A stretch of DNA of 11,254 nt from Chloroflexota bacterium (GCA_030666985.1 DAOUWT010000068.1:1-11254); one strand, 5' to 3'. Shown: positions 1 through 6,959, numbered from the stretch's first letter. Notes: generated by a model from the letters alone, not told the origin. Numbers and translations are program-made.

Positions 1-1328
1 GGGGAGGGTTCCTCGCCCCCAGCGGGCGGTTCCTCCCCCTCGGCGGGCGTCTCCACGCTATCCTCCCCCGCTTGTTCATCAGTCTCAAGTTCGGCCTGGA
101 TCATTTTAAAGTCCAGAGAAGCATAGCGGGGATCATCTACTTTCTCCAGGCTCAACCCAATCCGGTGCTTGTTCTTGTCAATTTTTATTACACGCAGGGT
201 TAGGATATCCCCTGAACTAACCGCTTCCTTGGGATGGCCAATCCGCCGCGAACTGAGTTCCGAAATATGGATAAGGCCTTCCAGGTCGGTGTTCTCGATT
301 TTGGCAAAAGCTCCAAAATTTGTTATGTTCGTAATTGTGCCTTGAATGAGTTGTCCCTCAGTGATGCCTTGCATTTTATCCAGCCAGGGGTCAGGCTGGA
401 GGGCACGCAAAGAGAGGCCTATGCGGCGTTCTTCTTTGTCGATATTGATGATTTTTACATCAACTTTTTGCCCTTTTTTGACCACGTCGCTGGAGTGTTT
501 GATGTGTTCCCAAGATAGTTCAGAGACGTGTACTAAGCCATCTATGCCTTGTATGTTGACGAAGGCTCCAAATTTGGCCAGACTGCTGACGTATCCAGAA
601 ACTATGCTGCCGACTTTCAGCTCATCTAAGAGTTTGTCTTTTATAGCCTCTCTGGTTTCACCTATGGCGTCCCGTTCCGAAAGTACCAAGCGCCTGCGGC
701 CGCGTTCTACTTCCATGACTTTTAGGGTGATTTCCTCTCCCAGCAAGTGTCCCCAGCGTTCCTCAGGAGTAGCTCCTGGTTTTTCGCGGAAAACGCTGAT
801 CAGTGACCCAGGGACGAAGCCCCGGAGATGTCCAATTGGAACAAGCAAGCCGCCTTTGTTGAAACCTTCTACGACGGTTTCCAGGTTTTCTCCACTTTCT
901 AGCAGCTCGTTCACCTTTTCCCAATCTTTTTCTTTTTTGGCTCTGGTATAGGAAAGGACGACGTTTCCATTTGAATCTTCAACGTTGATGACGTAGACAG
1001 CAATTTCATCCCCCACTTGAAATCCTTCTTTGTCCTCTTCTGAAATATCATCGAATTCGTTGCCGGTGACAATTCCATCTGCCTTGGCTTTGACATCGAC
1101 TAATATTCCATGAGACAGAATGGAGGTTATCACCCCTGTTCGAATGTCTCCCTGTTGGGGAAGGTCTTCTAGCCCCAGTCCTTCTTGAGATAAAAGGGTT
1201 TCCATGTCCAAAGCTTCTTCTGAGGGGGCGAGGGCTTCAGTGGCGGCGGCTTCTGTGGCAGCGGCTTCAGGAGCTACAGTTTCTGGGCCGGTAGGCGTTT
1301 GCCCATTTTGGGCGTTCTTCTCTTCCAT
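1..1328 (-). CDS. rpsA: 30S ribosomal protein S1, C-terminus cut by window edge
   Basis: Ribosomal protein S1 binds mRNA on the 30S subunit and helps initiation. Reading leftward from ATG at 1326-1328, the frame stays open for 442 codons to the edge, so the stop is outside the window. An Ala/Glu-rich N-terminal extension (about residues 1-58) is followed by four S1 (OB-fold) repeats, near residues 60-128, 150-220, 236-306 and 325-395. The last two carry the classic KFGAFV...GLVHVSELS and NFGAFAKI...GLIHISELS signatures. An acidic Glu/Pro/Gly-rich tail starts near residue 405. The four-domain form matches many non-proteobacterial S1 proteins; the E. coli protein has six. The start is supported by a GGAGAG Shine-Dalgarno at 1339-1344 and a promoter just upstream. 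Identification is firm. Whether more S1 repeats lie beyond the edge cannot be seen, though the acidic tail suggests not. Confidence 0.95.
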   Translation of the reverse strand, partial: MEEKNAQNGQTPTGPETVAPEAAATEAAATEALAPSEEALDMETLLSQEGLGLEDLPQQGDIRTGVITSILSHGILVDVKAKADGIVTGNEFDDISEEDKEGFQVGDEIAVYVINVEDSNGNVVLSYTRAKKEKDWEKVNELLESGENLETVVEGFNKGGLLVPIGHLRGFVPGSLISVFREKPGATPEERWGHLLGEEITLKVMEVERGRRRLVLSERDAIGETREAIKDKLLDELKVGSIVSGYVSSLAKFGAFVNIQGIDGLVHVSELSWEHIKHSSDVVKKGQKVDVKIINIDKEERRIGLSLRALQPDPWLDKMQGITEGQLIQGTITNITNFGAFAKIENTDLEGLIHISELSSRRIGHPKEAVSSGDILTLRVIKIDKNKHRIGLSLEKVDDPRYASLDFKMIQAELETDEQAGEDSVETPAEGEEPPAGGEEPS

Positions 1329-1367
1329 AGGTTTTACACTCTCCAAGTATAAAAATTTAATGCCTAC

Positions 1368-1396
1368 ATTATACAGTGCATGTATTGAGTTGGCAA
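1368..1396 (-). promoter_or_regulatory. Sigma70-type promoter of rpsA
   Basis: On the minus strand a -35 element TTGCCA (1391-1396) is separated by exactly 17 bases from a perfect -10 TATAAT (1368-1373). A transcript would start near 1361, giving a leader of about 33 bases that contains GGAGAG (1339-1344) ten bases before the ATG. Seen directly; activity is inferred. Confidence 0.8.
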
Positions 1397-1419
1397 CCTT
1401 TGTGGTAAGATAACGGGCA

Positions 1420-1485
1420 GTGATGAGTGACTAGGGACTAGGGATTGGTGACTAGTGATTGGTGACTAGGGATTAGTTATTGGTA
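1420..1485. repeat. GACTAGGGA / GTGACTAG short direct-repeat array
   Basis: This stretch is built from variations of GACTAGGGA and GATTGGTGACTA, repeated about every 7-15 bases. It lies upstream of the rpsA promoter. The same ACTAGGG word recurs at 3755-3775 at the other end of the chelatase locus, so this looks like a dispersed low-complexity repeat family. No coding frame or promoter was recognised in it. Confidence 0.7.
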
Positions 1486-1514
1486 CCCGTTCACCTTCCC
1501 CACCCCAATATGGC

Positions 1515-1553
1515 AGACCTCCGAGGTTTTTGGAGTGCAAACCTCGGAGGTCT
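1515..1553. repeat. Perfect 15-bp inverted repeat (palindromic element)
   Basis: AGACCTCCGAGGTTT at 1515-1529 and its exact reverse complement at 1539-1553 flank a 9-base loop (1530-1538). It lies between the divergent rpsA and chlI genes. It is therefore not a terminator for either gene in the usual sense, and there is no T-run after the stem. It may be a REP-like mobile palindrome, a regulatory operator or an mRNA leader structure. The inverted repeat is certain; its role is unknown. Confidence 0.85.
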
Positions 1554-1605
1554 TGGCCAGGGGAGTGAATAATTACAGTGATTGGGAATCAATCCCCACT
1601 TGTTT

Positions 1606-1685
1606 CCTCTGCACCCTCTGCACCCTTTGCACCTTCTGCACCCTTTGTATCCTTTGCACTTCTGTATCCTCTGTATCCTTTGCAC
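1606..1685. repeat. Pyrimidine-rich 9-bp tandem array upstream of chlI
   Basis: About nine imperfect units of the pattern CCTYTGYAY run head to tail: CCTCTGCAC twice, then CCTTTGCAC, CTTCTGCAC, CCTTTGTAT, CCTTTGCAC, an 8-base TTCTGTAT, CCTCTGTAT and CCTTTGCAC. The array ends 13 bases before the chlI ATG, where a Shine-Dalgarno would normally sit, and it contains none. Translated in the chlI frame it gives an implausible Leu/His/Pro stretch, which argues that translation begins after it. Confidence 0.8.
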
Positions 1686-1698
1686 CTTCTTAAAACCT

Positions 1699-2823
1699 AT
1701 GTCAACCATTTACCCATTTACGGCCATTGTTGGCCAAGAACGCATGAAACGAGCCTTAGTGCTCAACGCTGTAAACCCGCGCATTGGGGGAGTGCTCATC
1801 CGGGGCGAGCGCGGGACGGCAAAATCAACCGCGGCGCGTGCCCTGGCGGCCCTGTTGCCCAAGGTGGAAACATTCAGCGATTGCCGCTTTGGGTGCGACC
1901 CCCAACGTCCCACCACTTGGTGTACAGAGTGTAAAGAGCGCTCCGAAAATGGTACCGAACGCAGCGTAAAAATGCTTCCCACGCCCTTTGTGAACTTGCC
2001 GGTTTCCGCTACCGAAGACCGCGTAGTGGGGACACTGGACATTGAGAAAGCTATCCAAAAAGGTGAGCGCCACTTCGAGCCGGGCGTCTTGGCGGATGCC
2101 AACCGGGGGCTGCTTTATATTGATGAGGTCAATCTCCTGGATGACCACGTTGTAGACCTTTTGCTGGACTCGGCTGCCATGGGGATGAACATTGTCGAGC
2201 GCGAGGGCATCTCCTTCAGCCATCCCGCCCGCTTCATTTTGGTGGGGACGATGAACCCCGAGGAGGGAGATTTGCGTCCCCAACTCCTGGATCGCTTTGC
2301 CCTGGCGGTTAACATCTGGGGGATAAGGGAAATCCGGGAGCGGGTGCTGATCATGGAGCGAAATCTAGCCTTCGAGGCGGCCCCCGACCTTTTCCTTGGG
2401 GAGTGGTTGGAGCAGGAGCGGGAGCTGTCTCAAAGGGTTAGGCAAGCGCGTAAATTATTGCCAGAAGTAAAATATACCAGCCGTGATTTAGTGTCCATCG
2501 CCGCCCTGAGCGCATCCCTGAACGTGGACGGGCATCGCTCCGATTTGGTGATTCTCAAGACTGCTCAGGCTCATGCCGCTTTCGAGGGGCGTGTGGCCAT
2601 CTCTAAGCGGGACATCACCCTGGCCGCCGAGTTAGCCTATCCCCACCGCCTCAAACGCGGCCCCTTCCAGCAGGCAGAGATCAGCGCCACGGAGCTGCAA
2701 GAACGTATTGAGCAGCTCCAGGGCGCGGTGGCAGAATCCATCCCCGGGGAGGGGGATGAGGGCGACCAAGAGACCTCATCTGATCCCGGCGAGAAAGATA
2801 AAGACGGTAAAAAAAAACGGTAG
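1699..2823 (+). CDS. chlI: AAA+ ATPase of the Mg/Co-chelatase type (ChlI-like; N-terminal half of a split ChlD)
   Basis: This 374-aa AAA+ ATPase is of the kind that drives metal insertion into tetrapyrroles with a large ChlH or CobN subunit. Visible motifs are Walker A GERGTAKS (residues 36-43), Walker B LLYIDEVN (138-145), sensor-1 GTMNP (183-187, N186) and a candidate arginine finger in LLDRF (R199). Four cysteines (C62, C66, C75, C78) form a CxxxC-x8-CxxC cluster that could bind metal. The start at 1699 (MSTIYPF) is preferred over 1582 because the upstream codons lie in a tandem repeat and the family begins near YPFTAIVGQ. No Shine-Dalgarno is visible. The last 25 residues are acidic then basic, like the linker joining AAA+ and VWA halves in ChlD. 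The protein ends KKKR-stop directly after an A9 run that can shift ribosomes into the downstream frame. Cobalt or magnesium specificity cannot be decided; no cobN or chlH is in the window. Confidence 0.9.
   Translation: MSTIYPFTAIVGQERMKRALVLNAVNPRIGGVLIRGERGTAKSTAARALAALLPKVETFSDCRFGCDPQRPTTWCTECKERSENGTERSVKMLPTPFVNLPVSATEDRVVGTLDIEKAIQKGERHFEPGVLADANRGLLYIDEVNLLDDHVVDLLLDSAAMGMNIVEREGISFSHPARFILVGTMNPEEGDLRPQLLDRFALAVNIWGIREIRERVLIMERNLAFEAAPDLFLGEWLEQERELSQRVRQARKLLPEVKYTSRDLVSIAALSASLNVDGHRSDLVILKTAQAHAAFEGRVAISKRDITLAAELAYPHRLKRGPFQQAEISATELQERIEQLQGAVAESIPGEGDEGDQETSSDPGEKDKDGKKKR
2809..2817 (+). promoter_or_regulatory. Putative programmed -1 frameshift / transcription slippage site (A9)
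   Basis: The 0-frame codons are GGT AAA AAA AAA CGG TAG (stop 2821-2823). The run therefore contains the slippery heptamer A_AAA_AAA. In the -1 frame the last stop is TAA at 2808-2810 and the frame then stays open to 3771, so the only region where the frames can be joined is 2811-2820, almost entirely the A run. A -1 slip yields KKK-TVVSS followed by the VWA half, 691 aa in all; an extra A added by RNA polymerase would do the same. A possible imperfect stem (2838-2843 with 2871-2877, plus 2850-2854 with 2864-2868) lies about 20 bases downstream, further than usual for a stimulator. The geometry is seen; the event is inferred. Confidence 0.75.
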
Positions 2824-2831
2824 TTAGCTCC

Positions 2832-3773
2832 GTGCAGGAGGCCGAAAACCTTCCCCCCGGCGCGGAAGCAGGCCCTCAGGAAGTCTTCGAGACGGGTTAC
2901 GCCAATTGGTGGGAGGGCGGCGAGGTGGTTGATGTCGGAAAAACTTTCGACCCTCACCACCTGGATACCCCTCTCGATAAGCTGTCCCGGCGCAAGAGCG
3001 GACGCCGCTCCCGGACGCGCACAGAGCGCAAACGGGGACGCTACATTCAGGCTCGCCCCGCCAACGGGAAAACGAACGACATTGCTTTCGATGCCACCCT
3101 GCGGGCCGCTGCTCCCTACCAGGTACAGCGCGAAGAGCAGCGCAAAGAGGTCGCGTTTGCCATTCAGCCCCAGGATTTGCAGCGCAAGGTGCGTATAAAG
3201 TATACGTCTAACCTGATTTTGTTCGTGGTGGATGCTTCTTGGTCTATGGCGGTTGCGGAGCGGATGAGCGCGACCAAAGGGGCTATCCTCTCCCTGCTGA
3301 CAGACGCCTACCAGCGGCGGGACCGGGTCGGGCTGGTCGTTTTCCAAAAGGATCGCGCCACGCTGGTGCTCCCTCCCACCAACTCCACCCAACTGGCCCA
3401 ACGCGCCCTGGCAGACATCCCCGTGGGGGGGAAGACGCCCCTCTCGGCTGGGTTATCCCTCGCCCATGAGGTGATCGCCAAAGAGCTAATCTCCCGCCCG
3501 GACATCCAGCCGCTGCTGATCATCCTCACCGACGGCGGGGGAAATGTCTCCCTGGCTAACCTGCCTCCCCAAGAAGAGGCTCATAAAATTGCCGAAAAGA
3601 TCACCAAAGACGACATCCCCAGTGTGGTGATCAACATGGAAGCGGCCGAATTTGACCAAGGCCTCGCTAAAGAGCTTTCTGAGCATTTGGACGCCAAATA
3701 TTATTCCCTGGAAGACCTGCGTGCAGAGCAGTTGTATAGGACGGTGAGTCAGGAACTAGGGACTAGGGACTAG
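2832..3773 (+). CDS. chlD: VWA-domain half of ChlD/BchD-type chelatase subunit
   Basis: This 313-aa segment (counted from GTG 2832) carries a basic linker (about residues 52-71, many Arg/Lys) and a von Willebrand A domain. The MIDAS metal site is complete: DASWS (D134, S136, S138), a threonine in GGKTPL (T202) and LTDGGG (D234). In ChlD/CobT this domain contacts the large chelatase subunit. The only early start codon is GTG 2832, and no Shine-Dalgarno precedes it. The frame is open upstream only to the TAA at 2808-2810, so translation probably enters from the AAA+ gene by frameshift at the A9 run, making Val rather than Met at this codon. The last residues (LGTRD) and the TAG stop are encoded by ACTAGGG repeats. 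The VWA identity is firm; independent translation from GTG is the less likely alternative. Confidence 0.88.
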   Translation: MQEAENLPPGAEAGPQEVFETGYANWWEGGEVVDVGKTFDPHHLDTPLDKLSRRKSGRRSRTRTERKRGRYIQARPANGKTNDIAFDATLRAAAPYQVQREEQRKEVAFAIQPQDLQRKVRIKYTSNLILFVVDASWSMAVAERMSATKGAILSLLTDAYQRRDRVGLVVFQKDRATLVLPPTNSTQLAQRALADIPVGGKTPLSAGLSLAHEVIAKELISRPDIQPLLIILTDGGGNVSLANLPPQEEAHKIAEKITKDDIPSVVINMEAAEFDQGLAKELSEHLDAKYYSLEDLRAEQLYRTVSQELGTRD

Positions 3774-3775
3774 GG
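3755..3775. repeat. Three ACTAGGG direct repeats overlapping the chlD 3' end
   Basis: Three exact 7-bp units (3755-3761, 3762-3768, 3769-3775) supply the last codons of the VWA frame and its TAG stop (3771-3773). The unit matches the array near 1430. Downstream, CCTAGTC (3800-3806) can pair with GACTAGG (3761-3767). Confidence 0.85.
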
Positions 3776-3806
3776 GACACGTGTACTAATTCCTCATCAC
3801 CTAGTC

Positions 3807-3854
3807 ACCTAATACCTAATACCTAATACCTAATACCTAATACCTAATACCTAT
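3807..3854. repeat. Six perfect ACCTAAT tandem repeats plus partial unit
   Basis: Six identical 7-bp units run from 3807 to 3848, followed by ACCTAT. On the opposite strand the unit is ATTAGGT, which resembles the ACTAGGG unit just upstream, so the two arrays may be inverted relatives. The tract ends seven bases before the sbcC ATG and leaves no room for a Shine-Dalgarno. Slippage-driven length variation would be expected here. Confidence 0.92.
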
Positions 3855-3861
3855 TTTCCCC

Positions 3862-6459
3862 ATGATACCCATCTCCCTCACCATCACCGGCTTTTTATCT
3901 TATAAAGACACCGTCGAAATTGACTTCAGGCCTTTTGACCTGGCTTGCATTGCCGGGCAAAATGGGGCTGGCAAATCATCTATCCTGGACGCTATGACAT
4001 GGGCCTTGTTCGGGCGGGCCCGCAAACACGATGAATCGGTCATCAACATCCAGTCCGATGCGGCGGAGGTTAGTTTTACGTTTCAGTACGAGGGGAACGT
4101 TTTCCGCGTCATCCGTTCCAATCCGCGCGGGGATAGCAAATTGGTAGAGTTCCACATTCGCCAAGACCACGCTGACGCTAGCAACCCAGTTTGGAAGCCG
4201 CTCTCGGAGCGCACCCTGCGGGCCACGGATGCCAGGATAGAAGAGACTCTCCGCTTGGATTATGAGACCTTTATCAACGCGGCCTTCTTTTTGCAGGGAG
4301 AAGCGGATCAGTTCACCCAGCAAAATCCCAGCGAGCGAAAACGCATTCTGTCCCAGATTTTGGGTTTGGAGGTATGGGAAACCTATCGCAAGCGAAGTTA
4401 TAAGCGCAGGAAGGATGTGGAATCTGAGATCGATAAGCTCGACGGGCGTTTGTCGGAAATCCGCCAAGAACTCGCCCAAGAGGAGGAGCGTAAAAAGCGT
4501 CTCCAAGAATTAGAGGCCGACCTGGAGAGGGCCATCAGCGTTCGCCAAACTCAGGAAACAAACCTTGAACATATCCGCGCTATAGAAACTTCGCTCAAAG
4601 AACGACACAAACACGTTGAGACTCTCTCCCGGCAAATCGAGAAGAGTATAGATGCCATTCAACAATTGGGAGACCGTCTCAGGAAGCGGGAAGCAGAGGA
4701 ATTGGAGCTTGTCCAAATTCTTGAACGTGAGGTGGAGATTCTGGCCGCCCATAAAGAGTGGGGACAAGCGCAGGCCGAGTTGGTAAAATGGGACGAGACC
4801 GCCGAAAAATTCAGGGAGCACGAGAGGCTGCGCGAGGAACCTCGCACCGAAATAGCCACTGAAGGTGCCCGCCTGGAGCAGGAGCTGACCTCCCTGCGGG
4901 AAGGGTGTGCCAAAGTTCAGGAGGCGGTGGCTGAAACCCCTCCCCTGGAGGAAAACCTGGCCCAACTGCAAGAAGCCATCACCCAGGCCAAGAAAGCGCT
5001 CACGCACCGGGACGAGAAGAAGGCCGAATTGGAGCTAGCACGCCAAAAACTGGCAGAGGCCCAGGCCGAGAATCCACGCCTCAAGGCAGAGATGGAAGAC
5101 CTCAAAGAACGCATCGAGAAATTAGAGGTCACGGAAGGGGCCGATTGTCCCCTCTGCGGCCAGTCGCTTGCCCCTGGTGAGAGAGCATCCCTCATAGAAC
5201 GCCTCAACCTGGAAGGCACCGAGAGGGGCAACCTCTACCGCGCTAATCAGGCCTTGTTAGCAGAGGCAGATGAATTGGTGAAAGGCTTGCAGTTGGAGAT
5301 CGTAGAGCTAAGTTCGGCGGAAGACGCCCTCCGGGAGCAGGGCCGGGAGGCGGATAAGGTTAAAGAGCGTTTGCGGCAGATCAGGACTCAAAAAGCGGAG
5401 TGGGACGAGAAATCAGCCGGGCGTTTGGTAGAAGTTGAGCAGGCCCTTGAAGAGAAGACCTATGCTCTCCAGGCGCGGGCCAAGCTGGCCGAAATTGACC
5501 TTGAGCTAAAAAAGATTGGTTATGACGCCGCCCAACACGACCAACTCCGCGCGGTGGTCAATGAGGGTGCGTCCATCCGGGAAGAGGTGCAGGCCTTGGA
5601 AAAAGCGGGAGCGGCCCTCAAGCCCCTCACGCGCGAGGTCACGGAGCTTGAGACGGAGTTGGACGAGAGGCAAAAAGAAGCTCAGAAGCAGCAAGCAGAG
5701 AAAGGTGACGTTGCCCAAACCCTAGCCGAGGACGCAGCCAAGGCCCCCGACGCAGCCGAGGCCCAAAGGGAGCTTTTATCATTGAAAGAGTATGAGAACA
5801 TCCTCCAGCGCGAGGTAGGTGCGGCCCAGCAAAAAGTGAGCATCCTGGCTGCTCAAAAGGATCGCCGCCGTGAGCTAGAAATCCGCCGGGAAGAGCTGGC
5901 TGGCCGGGTGGGGCAGTTGAAAGAATTGGAGCGTGCTTTCGGGAAAAAAGGCGTCCCCGCTTTGTTGATCGAGCAATCCCTCCCCCAAATAGAGGCTCGA
6001 GCCAACCGGGTCTTGGAGCAGTTGAGCGGGGGGAATATGTCGGTGCATTTTCTTACCCAGCGCGAATACAAGGATAAGAAACGGGATGATCTTAAAGAGA
6101 CCTTGGATATTCAAATCCGAGACCAGGCCGGGATGCGGGATTATGAGATGTACTCCGGCGGGGAGGCCTTCCGCATCAATTTTGCTATTCGCCTGGCGCT
6201 CTCGCACGTCCTGGCGCAGCGGGCCGGGGCGCGTCTCCAAACCCTGGTCATTGACGAGGGCTTTGGCAGCCAAGACGCCATTGGTCGCCAACGCCTCCTG
6301 GAAGCCATAAACCTCATCCGAGGTGATTTCGAGAAGGTTTTGGTGATCACGCATATTGACGAACTCAAGGATGCCTTCGAGACGCAGTTGTATGTGGAGA
6401 AGACGGCGAGCGGGTCAAGGGTGAGGCTGGTGGGGCATATGCGTCAACTTAAGGAATGA
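3862..6459 (+). CDS. sbcC: SbcC/Rad50-type SMC-like ATPase (DNA double-strand-break processing)
   Basis: SbcC is the ATPase of the SbcCD (Rad50-Mre11) nuclease that opens hairpins and processes blocked DNA ends. This 865-aa protein has the full layout: N-terminal Walker A GQNGAGKS (32-39), Q-loop region (EADQFTQQNPSERKRI), a long Glu/Arg/Lys-rich coiled coil, a central zinc hook CPLC (C429, C432), a second coiled-coil arm, the ABC signature YSGGEAFR (764-771), Walker B LVIDEGFGS (795-803) and the ITHIDEL switch region. At 865 aa it is nearer to archaeal Rad50 than to the roughly 1000-aa bacterial SbcC. The hook sits at the exact midpoint, so both arms are equal and complete. The ATG at 3862 is the natural family start but has no Shine-Dalgarno. 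No sbcD/mre11 nuclease gene is beside it in this window. The final eight residues come from an insertion-sequence end. Confidence 0.93.
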   Translation: MIPISLTITGFLSYKDTVEIDFRPFDLACIAGQNGAGKSSILDAMTWALFGRARKHDESVINIQSDAAEVSFTFQYEGNVFRVIRSNPRGDSKLVEFHIRQDHADASNPVWKPLSERTLRATDARIEETLRLDYETFINAAFFLQGEADQFTQQNPSERKRILSQILGLEVWETYRKRSYKRRKDVESEIDKLDGRLSEIRQELAQEEERKKRLQELEADLERAISVRQTQETNLEHIRAIETSLKERHKHVETLSRQIEKSIDAIQQLGDRLRKREAEELELVQILEREVEILAAHKEWGQAQAELVKWDETAEKFREHERLREEPRTEIATEGARLEQELTSLREGCAKVQEAVAETPPLEENLAQLQEAITQAKKALTHRDEKKAELELARQKLAEAQAENPRLKAEMEDLKERIEKLEVTEGADCPLCGQSLAPGERASLIERLNLEGTERGNLYRANQALLAEADELVKGLQLEIVELSSAEDALREQGREADKVKERLRQIRTQKAEWDEKSAGRLVEVEQALEEKTYALQARAKLAEIDLELKKIGYDAAQHDQLRAVVNEGASIREEVQALEKAGAALKPLTREVTELETELDERQKEAQKQQAEKGDVAQTLAEDAAKAPDAAEAQRELLSLKEYENILQREVGAAQQKVSILAAQKDRRRELEIRREELAGRVGQLKELERAFGKKGVPALLIEQSLPQIEARANRVLEQLSGGNMSVHFLTQREYKDKKRDDLKETLDIQIRDQAGMRDYEMYSGGEAFRINFAIRLALSHVLAQRAGARLQTLVIDEGFGSQDAIGRQRLLEAINLIRGDFEKVLVITHIDELKDAFETQLYVEKTASGSRVRLVGHMRQLKE
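6432..6453 (+). repeat. Left 22-bp terminal inverted repeat of the IS
   Basis: It begins GGGGCATATGCGTCAAC and ends CTTAAG, and is the exact reverse complement of 7083-7104. It lies inside the 3' end of sbcC, in frame, coding for GHMRQLK. Confidence 0.92.
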
Positions 6460-6465
6460 AGCAGG

Positions 6466-6699
6466 TCAGGTAGGAGCAGGTATGAGGCCTGAGAACAGCT
6501 TTGCGAAGCGTTGAGCGGCATTGGTAAGTTGGAGAGAGCGTCTGCGGCGGGAAGATCGGAGGTGACGTAAATAAGATTGAGGGTTTTTCAACAAGTGGTT
6601 AATAATATCAGTTGGTCGAATGACGTCGCCTTCTGGTGTGAGGAGAGGTAAATTCGACCAATTATACGCTTGATTAGTCCCTTGCCTTTCATAGGTACT
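6466..6699 (-). pseudogene. IS transposase, probable C-terminal fragment in a second frame
   Basis: In another minus-strand frame, a 77-residue open stretch runs from just after a TGA (6700-6702) to a TGA at 6466-6468. It has no start codon of its own. It contains NWSNLPLLTPEGDVIRPTDI, then INHLLKNPQSYLRHLRSS and an RRRRS basic stretch, and ends close to the left terminal repeat, where a transposase gene should end. It overlaps the tail of the N-terminal fragment, so a deletion or frameshift probably joined distant parts of one gene. The assignment to the transposase rests mainly on position, orientation and the basic tail. Confidence 0.55.
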
Positions 6700-6959
6700 T
6701 CAAGCATAGAGTTTAAGAGAACAGTCAGCAAATGACGTAGCCAAGGAATACTGTTATGCACCCTTTTTTGTAAATCTTGTCGGCTGATGTTACAAATTCC
6801 TAAACCCACTCCCCAAATTACTGCCAAACGGAGTGATAGTACAATGGAGTAAATAAAAATCATCCGAAGCAAGCCGGAAGCTGACTTAATCTTACGGTGT
6901 CGAAGCAAAGCCCCATGTTCTTTGGCACTAGCGTCTAGGTCATCAGGAATTTGGTTCAC
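6588..6959 (-). pseudogene. IS4-type transposase, N-terminal fragment
   Basis: Reading leftward from GTG at 6957-6959, 123 codons are open. The segment DLDASAKEHGALLRHRKIKS, then ASGLLR and a hydrophobic helix, then SLRLAVIWGVGLGICNISRQ and DLQKRVHNSIPWL, matches the N-terminal region I associate with IS4-family transposases. After about residue 85 the sequence loses resemblance and ends at an early stop. A strong AAGGAGG lies further upstream (7007-7013), and the frame is open to a TGA just beyond it, but no ATG follows at the right spacing; the original start may be mutated. Full transposases of this type are about 400 aa or longer, so most of the protein, including the catalytic residues, is absent. 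Confidence 0.75.

Noticed and set aside
346..951. Long rightward open frame opposite rpsA
   Set aside because: Ser/Pro-rich translation with no recognisable domain; the opposite strand encodes four clear S1 repeats over the same bases.
1515..1553. Rho-independent terminator
   Set aside because: No T-run on either side, and the neighbouring genes are transcribed away from it.
1582..1698. Extended N-terminus for the ChlI-like protein from the ATG at 1582
   Set aside because: The extra 39 residues are a Leu/His/Pro product of the 9-bp tandem array; homologues start near YPFTAIVGQ.
1329..1698. Cobalamin riboswitch upstream of the chelatase gene
   Set aside because: No B12-box-like sequence or multi-stem layout was seen; the space is repeats and one palindrome.
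2637..3401. 254-codon leftward open frame across the chelatase genes
   Set aside because: It lies antisense to the AAA+ and VWA domains, which have full motifs; the translation shows no family features.
3807..3854. Telomere-like or CRISPR-like array
   Set aside because: The units are 7 bp and directly abutting, with no spacers; this is a simple tandem repeat inside a chromosome-type gene context.
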